Positions 9,700 to 19,900 of a stretch of 64,000 bases of DNA are shown in pieces; positions within the stretch are counted from its first letter, which is position 1, and the number at the start of each line of letters is the position of its first letter. A model generated the notes under the pieces. The model saw only the letters and a program-made list of their open reading frames with translations, did not search any database and was not told the DNA's origin. The DNA lies in contig PLZV01000025.1 in the NCBI GenBank assembly GCA_003152315.1, forward strand, positions 1 through 64,000. The letters run 5' to 3'. The DNA comes from Verrucomicrobiota bacterium. GTDB taxonomy: Bacteria; Verrucomicrobiota; Verrucomicrobiia; Palsa-1439. The translations under genes and the position numbers were made by a program.

Positions 9700-11348
9700 A
9701 ACTGCTTTTCGAGACAAAATGGGAGCGTAATGCCGCCATTGTGTTGGTGGCGTTGTGGGCGCTGCTGTTTCTCCCGAACCTGCGGACGAATCCAAACTGG
9801 TACGGCGACGAGGGTGAGTGGATGGAGAAATCCTGGACGTTCATCCACGGGACGGCACGGATCGGGCCTATCGTGGACGACTTCATTTTCCCGTACCCAT
9901 ACCCGCCGCTTTACATGATTGTGAACGGCGCGCTGCTGCGCGTGTTCGGCAACGACATCGTCGTGGGCCGCGCGCTGGGCGTGGTGACGGCGCTGGCAGC
10001 CGGGGCGCTGTTGTTTTGGATTGGGACTCGTCTTCGCGATAAACAGTTTGGCTTTCTTTGCGCGGCTGCGTTCCTGGTTTACTCCGAGGCGAACGTTAAT
10101 TTTCGTTGGGTGCGTTCCCATCCGATGTCCGGCACGTGGGCTTTGGCGTCGGTCGGGTTTTTGGTTTGTTACGTCCAGGAGAAGCGCCTGCGTGACGCGG
10201 TGTGGGCGGGGGTGTTTTGTTCGTTGGCGACGGCGACGAATTATTTCACGTACCCCCTGGTCGGGGCGGTGGTCGCGACGGTGGCGATGGTGAATTGGCG
10301 CGAATGGAAATCATCGCGTGCGTGGCGGGATGTGATCATTGCCGGTGCGCTGGCGTGCGCCTACGCGGGTCTGTTTGTCTTGTGGTACAGCGCGGCGCAC
10401 GGATGGGGGCACTTGATGACGCAGGTAGGGCGGCTGACGAGCATTGCCAACAACGAGGCGCGTCCGACCTTCGGCGGCGAGATTGGGCGATTCATTGAAA
10501 ACGTGTGGACCCTCGGTTTCAAGACGCCGACACAAGGACCGCCGATGCCGTGGTCGGGACATGATTGGTGGCTGACCGTGGCGACGATCGGTTTCGTGTT
10601 TCTTCCGACGCGTGCCTGGCGATTGCGGTTGTGGGTGCCGTTTTGGTTGTTGGTGTTGATGTACGGCGTGTTCAAGAAGCTCAACAATGTACCGTTGTTT
10701 TTCTATCCCGCGACAATCTTCCTGCCGCTCATGGCGGTGGGCTTTGCCGGAGTGCTGACGTGGGTTGGGGAGTTGGTTAAAAAGATTGCGGTAAAATCAA
10801 AGGATGCGACCGCAATGGCGGTCGCCATTCTCGTGCTTGCCGGGTTCGGCCTGCAGTCGGCTGCCGGTGCGTGGGGTCATTTCCATACTCGCATCGACAT
10901 GTGGACCCAGCAGTCCGCGACGGACGGCGAGGCGGCCATGGCTTACGTCAACGCGCACACGGCGAAGGACGACTTCGTGATTGTGCCCAAGCAGATCTAC
11001 TGGCTGGCGCGGTGCGACCGCCGCAGCATGTTGACTTTCTGCGCGCGTTACGAGGGGGTGGACAATGACATGCCCGTGCCAACGCACATTCCGACGGAGC
11101 TCTACTGGTTTGATTGCCGGCTGGAGCAGGCAAAGTTCCTCGTCCTGGAGTATGGAGTCGAGCAGCGAACACTCCCGGATGGACGAACCGGGCAGTTGCC
11201 AGTGGGCATCGATGCAGTGTATACCATCGGCCTACGGGGCGTACGCGAAGTGATCCAGCAGGTGCAACAAGAGAAGTGGCCGGTCGTGTTTCACCAGGGG
11301 GCCTATCTGGTGATGGCAAATCCGCGGATTGTAAAGGAGACGAAATAG
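9696..11348 (+). CDS. GT39-like membrane glycosyltransferase
   Basis: LPNLRTNPNWYGDEGEWMEKSWTFIHG PMT-like loop; multiple TM helices. Confidence 0.7.
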   Translation: MKLLFETKWERNAAIVLVALWALLFLPNLRTNPNWYGDEGEWMEKSWTFIHGTARIGPIVDDFIFPYPYPPLYMIVNGALLRVFGNDIVVGRALGVVTALAAGALLFWIGTRLRDKQFGFLCAAAFLVYSEANVNFRWVRSHPMSGTWALASVGFLVCYVQEKRLRDAVWAGVFCSLATATNYFTYPLVGAVVATVAMVNWREWKSSRAWRDVIIAGALACAYAGLFVLWYSAAHGWGHLMTQVGRLTSIANNEARPTFGGEIGRFIENVWTLGFKTPTQGPPMPWSGHDWWLTVATIGFVFLPTRAWRLRLWVPFWLLVLMYGVFKKLNNVPLFFYPATIFLPLMAVGFAGVLTWVGELVKKIAVKSKDATAMAVAILVLAGFGLQSAAGAWGHFHTRIDMWTQQSATDGEAAMAYVNAHTAKDDFVIVPKQIYWLARCDRRSMLTFCARYEGVDNDMPVPTHIPTELYWFDCRLEQAKFLVLEYGVEQRTLPDGRTGQLPVGIDAVYTIGLRGVREVIQQVQQEKWPVVFHQGAYLVMANPRIVKETK

Positions 11349-11349
11349 C

Positions 11350-12102
11350 GTGGCGCAGGACGAACAAGCGTTGGTTATTATTCCGACTTACAACGAGAAG
11401 GAGAACATCCACTCGATCGTCGAGCTGGTGTTGTCGCAGGTCGCGAATCTCGAAATCCTGGTAGTGGATGATAACTCGCCCGACGGCACCGCGGCCATCG
11501 TGACCGAGATGGCGCAAGCCAACCCGCGCGTGCATCTGTTGAGCCGGGCGGGGAAGCTGGGACTGGGCACGGCGTATATTGCGGGATTCAAGTGGGGCCT
11601 GGCTCGTGGTTATGCCTACCTGATCGAGATGGACGCAGATTTTTCCCACGATCCCTGCGAGATCCCGAACATGTTGAAAGCGATCCAGCAAGCGGACCTC
11701 GTTCTCGGCTCACGCTACATCGACGGCGTACGCGTCGTGAACTGGCCGCTCTCGCGCCTTTTTTTGAGCAAGGGTGCTTCTTACTATGTCCGAATCATCA
11801 CGGGTTTGCCGATCCACGACCCGACGGGAGGTTTTAAATGCTTCCGCCGAAAAGTCCTGGAGACAATTGAACTCGATAAGGTGCGAAGTAATGGCTACGC
11901 CTTCCAGATTGAGATGACGCACAAGGCATGGATGATGGGTTTCCGGGTCCGGGAGATTCCGATTACATTCGCTGACCGCTCTGCGGGGCAATCCAAAATG
12001 TCCGGACACATCGTGCGCGAAGCGCTCTGGATGGTTTGGTCGCTGGCATTTGCGCACGGATTTCGACGCAAGCCACACGCCACGTTGAAGTCCGACGCGT
12101 GA
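11350..12102 (+). CDS. Polyprenol monophosphomannose synthase (GT2)
   Basis: ALVIIPTYNEKENI, ILVVDDNSPDGTAAI, LIEMDADFSHDP, DPTGGFKCFRRKVLE. Confidence 0.9.
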   Translation: MAQDEQALVIIPTYNEKENIHSIVELVLSQVANLEILVVDDNSPDGTAAIVTEMAQANPRVHLLSRAGKLGLGTAYIAGFKWGLARGYAYLIEMDADFSHDPCEIPNMLKAIQQADLVLGSRYIDGVRVVNWPLSRLFLSKGASYYVRIITGLPIHDPTGGFKCFRRKVLETIELDKVRSNGYAFQIEMTHKAWMMGFRVREIPITFADRSAGQSKMSGHIVREALWMVWSLAFAHGFRRKPHATLKSDA

Positions 12103-12145
12103 CGATGGCGACGGCCAGCGAGGGCATGAGCCAGCCTCAAAAACC

Positions 12146-15100
12146 ATGAGCGATTCCCCAGAGCCGACCGGGACGACGGAATCCGCGCACGGGATTTCGC
12201 GCGAGCCAACACCGTTCTTCAGTGTTTGCGACAAAGTTGCGTTCACACTCGCCAGTACCGTGGCGTTCGCGGGCTATTGGTATACGTTGGCGCCCAGCGT
12301 GACGCTGGAGGATTCCGGCGGGTTCCTGACGGCGGCTTACAGCCTGGGCGTGCCGCATCCGCCGGGGTACCCGGTGTGGACGATCCTCGCATGGATTTGG
12401 CAGTGGATCATTCCGTTCGGCAGCGTCGCCCGGCGCGTGAACCTGATGTCTGCGTTTTTTGGCGCGCTCGCCGTCGGTTTCGCGGCCCTGCTGATTTCGA
12501 AGAGCGGGCGCGTGTTGGCGTCGCGGTGTGGTTTTCTGCAGCCGATCGAGAACAAGCGCGGGCTGCGCCGGATCATCCTCGCCAGTTCTGTGTCCGCGTC
12601 GCTGATCCTGGCCTTTTCGCCCGTGATGTGGTCGCAGTCGGTGATCACGGAGGTGTACGCGTTGAACGCGTTCTTCCTGATGGTGACGCTGGTGCTGCTG
12701 TATCGCTGGAGCTTCGAGACGGAACGGCGCGGACGGCTCTACCTGGCGGCGTTCCTGTGGGGCGTGAGCCTGACGAACCACCAGACGCTGGTGTTGCTGA
12801 CGGTGGCCTTCCCGACGTTTGTGTGGCTGGCGGATCGCAAGCTCGGGCGGGACGTGCTCGTCCCGATCCTGGCGGTGATTGTGCTCGGAGTCTTGAAGAT
12901 GATTGTGACCCAGAACAGTCAGTTCCATCAGGGAGGATTCTCCGCGATTTGGATTCTGGCACACGGCGTGGGCGCGGGAGTATGGTTGTACCTGCTGTGG
13001 AAGGAAAGTTCCGGGTTGCTGCTGCTGTGGCGGCAGGTGCTCGCGACTTACGCGGCGGTGATTCTCGGACTGGCGGTGTACGCTTATCTCCCGTTGTCGT
13101 CCGCAACGAATCCGCCGATGAATTGGGGTTACACACGCACGGTTGCGGGCTTCTTCCACCAGTTCACGCGCGGCCAACTCGAGAAAGTCCACACCGAGCG
13201 CACCGTGTTGCAGTTCTGGGGCCAGGTCAACATGTTCTTCGACGACCTCAAGACACAGTTCAACATCGTGTACGCCCTGATCGCCCTCGTGGCGCTGTTT
13301 TTCTATCGTGATTTGGCGCGTGAGGATCGGAACTGGTTGGTGTTCCTGTTGATTGCCTTCCTGTTCCTGGGGTTGGACTTCATTTTTCTTGCGAATCCGA
13401 GTTTCGAAAAGCAGAAGCATTTCACCGACCTGGTGTTTTTCCTACCGTGTCACTGCGTCTACGCCCTTTGGATCGGCTACGGCTTGATACTTGGAGCGGG
13501 ATATCTTTTGTCCGAGAAGCCATGGTTGCAGGGAGCGGCGCTGCCGATGGCGGTTCTGGTGTTGGCGTTGCCGATCGTGTCCGTGGCGATCAACTGGGCG
13601 GACAACGAGGAGCGCGGCCACGATTTTGGCTATCAGTTTGGCTATCGCATGTTCAAACCGGGGGGAGGTTACCCCGAGATGGAGAAGGGCGCCATTCTCT
13701 TTGGCGGCACAGATGCGGGGCGTTTTGTACCGACGTACATGATCCATGTCGAGAGCCAGGTGTCGCCGCGCGCCAGGACACAACTGGCGAAATATCCCGA
13801 GAGCGCCACGTTCGATCGTCGGGATGTTTACATCATCACCCAGAACGCGCTCGCGGATGGGAGGTACATGCATTCCGTCCGTGACCATTACGGGGCCGAC
13901 CGTCCTGACCCGAAAAGACCCGAGACATTGAAGGATCGTTCCGGTTGGCAGGGTGCGTTGTTCGATTTCGCATGGCAACATTTGGGGCGCGAGGAAGCCT
14001 ACCCGCGACAGCCAATCTGGGTTCCGGGAGAAAGCGATTTACAGATGGCATTGCAGCAGTATCTGGAAGAACTCCGCGCGCGCCCGCGGTTACCGGGCGA
14101 AGACGTGAAGGTTGAAGGGGGCCGCGTCAGCGTGCAAGGCATCGCCAGCATCATGGCGGTCAACGGCTACGTAATCCGGGAGATTTTCGCCCACAACAGG
14201 GACCAGCACACGTTTTACATCGAGGAGAGTTACGCCATCGCCTGGCTGTACCCGTACCTGGAACCGTATGGGATTATTTTGAAGATCAATCGCGATCCAC
14301 TTCCGCAACTCACCGCCGCGATGGTCGCGCGCGATCGCGCTTACTGGGACGCGCTGTTTGAGGACCTGCACCATGATCCGCGGTTCGACCGCGACGACGT
14401 GGCGGAGAAAACATTCGCCAAACTCCGCACGGTCATTGGCGGTCTCTATGCCTTCCGGCACATGGTTTCGGAAGCGGAGTATGCCTACAAACAGGCCATC
14501 GCCCTCTGTCCCGACGGCCCCGATGGAAACTTTCATCTGGCCCAGCTCTACGTTGAGGACGGACGGTTCGATGATGGGGTGGCGGTTCTTCAGGAGTACC
14601 AAAGGCACGACCGGTACAACCTGCGGATTCGTGAAGTGATCCGGGTCATCCAGGAGTTGAAGCGGCAAATGGGCGAGGAACGCGAACTGGAGCAGCAATA
14701 CGCGGCGCAGCCCGGCGACCTGCCGCTGGCGCTGCTGCTTATCGACTCCTACGCCCGGCATCAACGAACGGACGCCATCGACGAAGTTGTCACCGCGCTG
14801 GTGGCGAGCCCCGGTCTGCCCGCCGATACGTTCCTGCAACTTGCGCAGCGGTATCTTGCGCTCGGACGGCTGGATCGCGCCACCGACCTGCTGACGGTCA
14901 TGGCGCAGCGGTATCCGCAAAACGAGGTTGCCTGGTACAGTCTCGGTGTGGTGCAATGTGCGCGAAGGAATTGTGACGGAGCGGTCGCGGCGCTGGAGCA
15001 CGCACTTGCGCTCGATGGCGCGGACCATCGTCTCCTGGACACAATCCGCGGCGACCCGCGCCTGGACAATTGCCGTCAACATCCACGCTTCCAGCAGATC

Positions 15101-15169
15101 CTCGGTCATCAATCCAACCAACCGCAGTCCTCCACCATCCTGCCCGGTGGCATGACGATTACGCACTAA
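12146..15169 (+). CDS. DUF2723-type membrane protein with C-terminal TPR-like region
   Basis: GYWYTLAPSVTLEDSGGFLTAAYSLGVPHPPGYPVWTIL is characteristic of DUF2723; C-terminal helical repeats. Confidence 0.85.
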   Translation: MSDSPEPTGTTESAHGISREPTPFFSVCDKVAFTLASTVAFAGYWYTLAPSVTLEDSGGFLTAAYSLGVPHPPGYPVWTILAWIWQWIIPFGSVARRVNLMSAFFGALAVGFAALLISKSGRVLASRCGFLQPIENKRGLRRIILASSVSASLILAFSPVMWSQSVITEVYALNAFFLMVTLVLLYRWSFETERRGRLYLAAFLWGVSLTNHQTLVLLTVAFPTFVWLADRKLGRDVLVPILAVIVLGVLKMIVTQNSQFHQGGFSAIWILAHGVGAGVWLYLLWKESSGLLLLWRQVLATYAAVILGLAVYAYLPLSSATNPPMNWGYTRTVAGFFHQFTRGQLEKVHTERTVLQFWGQVNMFFDDLKTQFNIVYALIALVALFFYRDLAREDRNWLVFLLIAFLFLGLDFIFLANPSFEKQKHFTDLVFFLPCHCVYALWIGYGLILGAGYLLSEKPWLQGAALPMAVLVLALPIVSVAINWADNEERGHDFGYQFGYRMFKPGGGYPEMEKGAILFGGTDAGRFVPTYMIHVESQVSPRARTQLAKYPESATFDRRDVYIITQNALADGRYMHSVRDHYGADRPDPKRPETLKDRSGWQGALFDFAWQHLGREEAYPRQPIWVPGESDLQMALQQYLEELRARPRLPGEDVKVEGGRVSVQGIASIMAVNGYVIREIFAHNRDQHTFYIEESYAIAWLYPYLEPYGIILKINRDPLPQLTAAMVARDRAYWDALFEDLHHDPRFDRDDVAEKTFAKLRTVIGGLYAFRHMVSEAEYAYKQAIALCPDGPDGNFHLAQLYVEDGRFDDGVAVLQEYQRHDRYNLRIREVIRVIQELKRQMGEERELEQQYAAQPGDLPLALLLIDSYARHQRTDAIDEVVTALVASPGLPADTFLQLAQRYLALGRLDRATDLLTVMAQRYPQNEVAWYSLGVVQCARRNCDGAVAALEHALALDGADHRLLDTIRGDPRLDNCRQHPRFQQILGHQSNQPQSSTILPGGMTITH

Positions 15170-15242
15170 TTGCTGAGCGGCGGCGTTCTTTTTCTCTCTG
15201 GCGGAGGAACTTGGCGCGGGTATTGCTATTTTGCACAATTGA

Positions 15243-15494
15243 ATGAAGACCGGAAGAATCAACCGACCAACCCCCCTCAGCCTCGCGTTGCACGCTCTCA
15301 AAACCGCGATCCTTGAAGGGGCGACGTGGCGGTACGAGCAGTTGGTCAGCGTGGCAGTGAAAGCGGGGGCGACCGATGAGCAGATCGATCTCGTGGCGCA
15401 TGAAGCCATCGAGGCAATGTTTGCCCGGGCGGAACAGCCGATCACGCCACGCAACCTCACGCATTTGTGCGCCGCCGGCTATTTTCGTCGCTGA
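15243..15494 (+). CDS. Conserved hypothetical small protein
   Basis: 83-aa ORF with helical composition; no family recognised. Confidence 0.45.
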   Translation: MKTGRINRPTPLSLALHALKTAILEGATWRYEQLVSVAVKAGATDEQIDLVAHEAIEAMFARAEQPITPRNLTHLCAAGYFRR

Positions 15495-15838
15495 AGCGGA
15501 CTTTTTTGGACGCTTCGGCCTGAGAAGGCCGGAGCCGCTCTCCCGCACCCTGTCAATCCGCTCCTCATTATCGTCTGCTTGGAATTCATTTCGGGCTTCC
15601 GCGTACAACGGGCGGTCTCGCCCGTTGGAATTGGCGAGGTCGTACCCCAACTCCAAAGCTGACCCCACGGGAGCGTGGGAGCGACCTCAGCGTTGCGACA
15701 CCTACTGCCATCGCCGCTATTCTCGGTAATCTCCTCTCCCCTCCGGGGGAGAGGATTAAGGTGAGGGGATTCAAGGGCTCGTCGGTCGGATTCCGTCTGA
15801 GCTAACCCAAAACGAACCCAAAATCTGGCCCCCGCAGC

Positions 15839-15992
15839 GCTCAAAAAGGGTCGAATTGTGGTGTCCGGTGGGTTCGTTTTCCAAACCGAGTCGGACGAGA
15901 TGCCGCGATGTAGTTGCCGCGGCAACCGAACCCCTCAAAACAAGCCCAATTGTGGTGTCCCGGTGGGTTCGTTTTCCAAAACGAACCCACCG
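15839..15992. repeat. Direct repeat (about 45 bp, about 92-bp period) ending in a perfect 32-bp palindrome
   Basis: Two copies of CTCAAAA..AATTGTGGTGTCC(C)GGTGGGTTCGTTTTCCAAA; second copy forms CGGTGGGTTCGTTTT-CC-AAAACGAACCCACCG (15961..15992). Confidence 0.8.
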
Positions 15993-16460
15993 AAAAACTT
16001 CCCATTCCAAAGTTCTAAACCTCTGGCAGGGCGACGGATACGCTCAAAACACACCCGGAAAACGGTGGGTTCGTTTCGCAGAAACCATGTTTTTGGGGAC
16101 CCTCTTTTTCCACAAGGTTCGCTTTAAGAGCACACCTTCTTCCTTGGCCTTACTAGCATCGTTGAAAAGTGGGCGGACTTTTCGCCCTATGCTTTCCCTA
16201 TTTCAAAGAACTATACCGACTATACCCATCTCCCCACACCGTGTCCAGCAAAAACTATCCTTTAACGATATTTGCGAGACCCCCGGCTGTAGGCCGCAAG
16301 CCGAGTTCCACGGAGTCAAGATCGACGGAGCCGAGTCGGACGAGACGCCGCTGTCGTCTGCGGCAAACGCGCCAATGACTTGCCGATGGCGCAACCCTCA
16401 CGCGGTGGGGTTCGGTGTAGCCGCCTCGCTCTGTCGAGGCGTTTTCCGCCAATCCACAAA

Positions 16461-16516
16461 GCGCAATATAATGCGCCTAACGGCGGTTTTCTTCTATGAA
16501 GCGCATTATATTGCGC
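16461..16516. repeat. Perfect 16-bp inverted repeat with 24-nt spacer, each arm near-palindromic
   Basis: GCGCAATATAATGCGC (16461..16476) / GCGCATTATATTGCGC (16501..16516). Confidence 0.9.
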
Positions 16517-16804
16517 ATAATGAACGACGTAAGTATGGGGAATTCGTCGCCCTACTTCTGGCCCCCATAGCTTTGGCGAAGGCGGATCCCCCTCCCGAGC
16601 CGGACGAGTCCGCCATAGCTCGAAGAGCGACGGAGGATCGGAGGGGCAGGGGTGGGTTCCGCGCCTTGCGATATTGTAGGGCACGCGGCCCGCGTGCCGT
16701 CGTCCGCCCCTGAATTCCCCGCAACCGACCCGCCCCGCGTTCGTGCCTTCGTCTGTCGCCCGCTTCCCCAATCTCCCATCCCTCATCCTTGCCCTCTGCG
16801 CGTT

Positions 16805-16930
16805 CCCCAAAAAGCAAAAGAGCGGGAGGCATATCCCGCTCTTTTGAGACTAGAAACGCTTTTGAACCGATGTATCCGCGTGGCGGATAGGGAAGCGGTC
16901 TGCGTTATCTAACTTTGTCTTGATTCCGGC
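16805..16930 (-). ncRNA. Predicted tracrRNA of the type II CRISPR locus
   Basis: Minus strand GGAATCAAGACAAAGT pairs with crRNA repeat 5' end GCTTTGCCTTGATTCC (15/16 incl. one G-U); followed by hairpin TATCCGC-CAC-GCGGATA and 12-bp terminator stem + TTTTT. Confidence 0.85.
16816..16845 (-). terminator. Rho-independent terminator of predicted tracrRNA
   Basis: AAAAGAGCGGGA-TATGCC-TCCCGCTCTTTT then GCTTTTT on minus strand. Confidence 0.85.
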
Positions 16931-16934
16931 GGGA

Positions 16935-16964
16935 AGAGTACCAGAATCACCCCATGAGTGCCAA
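16935..16964 (-). promoter_or_regulatory. Predicted tracrRNA promoter overlapping the cas9 start codon
   Basis: Minus strand TTGGCA-N18-TACTCT with TGG extended -10; expected start about 16928 at the anti-repeat. Confidence 0.55.
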
Positions 16965-19900
16965 GCAGAATCCTCCTCCGGACCTCTCGCTCTCCTTCGA
17001 CGTGGGACACAGTTCCATAGGCTGGGCCGTTCTGCAAACGAGCCCTGATGTGGAGATCAAAGGTTGTGGTGTGGTCATCTTCCGCGCTGACGATTGTCTA
17101 GCGAGTGCGCGTCGTGGATACCGGCGACAGCGGCGTCATATTCGCAGCACACGACAGCGTATCAAGCGAATGAAGGCGCTGTTGTTGCATCTCTGCGTTT
17201 TGACGCAAGCCCAACTGGACAAGCCCGGCTGCGCGTGGCCGTGGAAGTTGGCGGGGCGTGTTCTGGCGGGTGGCAAGACGCTAACCTGGCCTGAGCTTTG
17301 GGACGTGTTGCGCTGGTACGCGCACAATCGTGGCTACGACGGTAACCGGCGGTGGAGCGCCGGTGAGGCAGCCAATGAGAAGGAAGACCAAGAGAAAGTC
17401 CAGAACGCGCATGCATTGATGAGGGAACACGATAAGCAGACAATGGCTGAGACGTTCTGTGCGGTTTGCGGCATTGATCCGATGGGGGCGAAGTGTTCTT
17501 CCAATATTGATCCAGCGAAGAGGTTCAAAGCGAAGAATGCAGCATTCCCGCGTGGAATTGTGGAAGCCGAAGTCGCTCGTCTCCTTAGAACGCACTTCGG
17601 AAAGTTAAAAGGTGTGGATGAGAAGTTCGCCACGGCGATGTTCAGCGACTGGAGGGCTCTCTCGTGCCCAGCAATCAAACTGCCAATACGGTATCAAGGC
17701 GGGTTGTTGTTCGGCCAACTTGTGCCACGCTTCGACAATCGCATCATCTCCAAGTGTCCCATTACTGGCCAGAAAGTCCCGTCGCGGAACACCCGTGAAT
17801 TTCTCAGTTACCGGTGGGGCATGTTATTGGCAAATGTACGGGTGGCGCGATTGGCCGACCGTGAGTTGAAGCCTCTTACCGTCGAGGAGCGGAAGGAACT
17901 CGACAAGCTAATGCGGGCCGAAGGTAGCATGACCGCCAAACAGTTTACAGAAGCCGTGGAGAAAGTAGCTGGATCTATCCGCCACAATCTCTCCACGATG
18001 CTGATGCACCCAGATGCCAAGGACGCGTTGGTGCTCGACGCGGTGCAGGAATGTTTGACTACGGAAAAACCAATGCCGGTCAAAGCATTGTTCGCGGCAT
18101 TACCGACACGGATCCAGAAACGAGCACGCGGTCAGTTGCGGCGCGGCCAGTCATTCACGTTCGCCGCGCTCTACGAAGCAGCGAAGCAAGCCGAGGAATT
18201 AGTGGCAGCATTCGATGCCGCCGTACAACAACAACTCGATAAGGCTGCTGGTAAGGGACGAAAGAAGGATAAGCCATTAACACGCGACGAATTGTTAGCG
18301 AAGTCGTTGTCGGTACGCAAACTCAGTGGTCGCGCTGCCTATGCGCGCCCGATTCTCGTGCAGGCGTTCGCGGAAGTGATGAATGGTAAGCATCCGAAGG
18401 AAGAAGGTGGCTGTCTATTTGTGACGGAGAAAATGCGTGAAGCGCAATTAAACCGCACGCTTGCCCAACAGACCAACAACCACCTTGTCCGGCATCGCCT
18501 GTTGATTCTCGCGCGGGTACTGAAAGACATCATCGAGGAATATGCCGGCGGCGACAAGAAACGCGTAGGCAAGATGACCATCGAAGTAAATCGCGATCTC
18601 CGCGAGATGTCCGGCAAGACTGCAAAGGAAAAGGCGCAGGATCTCGGCTTGCGGCTTGCAAACTTCAAGAGTGTCGTCAAGAAACTCGAAGAAGCGTTTG
18701 AAGGAAAACAGATTCGCATTACACCGGGATTGATTCGAAAGGCTCGCATTGCCGAGGACATAGGCTGGGTGTGCCCTTATACTGGCGAGCACTATGATGC
18801 CTTTGATCTCCTGCACAAGAATGTTGACCTCGATCACATCATTCCGCGAGCAGATCGTCCGAGTAACTCCTTAGATTCATTAGTCGTGACGTTTCCAGAA
18901 GTCAACAGAATGAAGGGGAAGCGCACGGCGCTTGCTTTTATGAAAGAGGCAGAAACAAAGCAGGTCGAAGGACTACCTCGTTTGACACTGAAGTCACTCA
19001 ACCATTTTAAGGCGGACATCGAAGCATTGCGCCCCGGTTCCGACCCGCGTAAAGCAAAAAGGCGTGGTGCGGTGACTGGACCGATTGACGATGATTTACG
19101 CCGTTGGAAACGCAAGGAGCTTTTGCTAAAGGTTGAGAAATGGGATGGTGGTGATTTTCTCCCTGCGGACTTAACCGTCACATCGCAACTGGTGCGGTTG
19201 GGCGCGCAGGCACTCAAGCGCGAGTTTATAGATTTGGAAGAACCTCCGGTGACCGTCTCGTTACCGGGTGCTGTCACCGGTGAAGTTCGCAAGGCGTGGG
19301 ATGTTCTTGGTTGTCTGAGCAAGGCGTGTCCAGAAGTACTCGATGCTGAAGGTAAAGTGAAGACCAAGACAGAAATTCGTGACATCACGCACCTGCACCA
19401 CGCTCTTGATGCGTGTGTAATCGGTTTGGCGGCGCATTTCATTCCGAATAGGGGGCGCGTGTGGGAGCTGATCACCAAGCGCAGACTAACGGCTGCTGAG
19501 CAAAGCGAACTTGTCGCCTTGAAGGTATTCACTCCAGAGTCGCATGGAGAGGTTCGGCTTAATGACTTGAAGCCGGAGCGGAAGGAGCAAATCCGCCAAC
19601 GTCTGGCCGAGAGGCGCGTTGTGCAGCATATTCCGAAGCGGATTACCGGTTTGCGTGTTGAACAAAACACCTGGCGTGTGCAAAGCATTGAGGATGGCGA
19701 TGTGACCCTTACGCAGCGCATTCGTCAGCCGGATGGGAAGCGTCCACGGAAACAGGTCATACAGCGATCTGGCAAACTTATCGGATTAGAGCCTGGTAAG
19801 TTGCAAACACTCAAAGGCGCATTGGTTATTGGCGAAAATTTCGGAGTTGCACTTGACCCGACGCCGACTGTGATTCATTTCCACAAGGTTTGGTCGCGCT

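Noticed and set aside
12137-15460. Long antisense ORFs over DUF2723 (427 aa and 456 aa)
   Set aside because: Arg/Gln/His-rich antisense composition without motifs.
15856-16713. 285-aa plus-strand ORF and overlapping short ORFs between DUF2723 and cas9
   Set aside because: Composed of the palindromic and dispersed repeats (WVRF, VGSFSK, GAESDETPLSS); no start context or domain signal.
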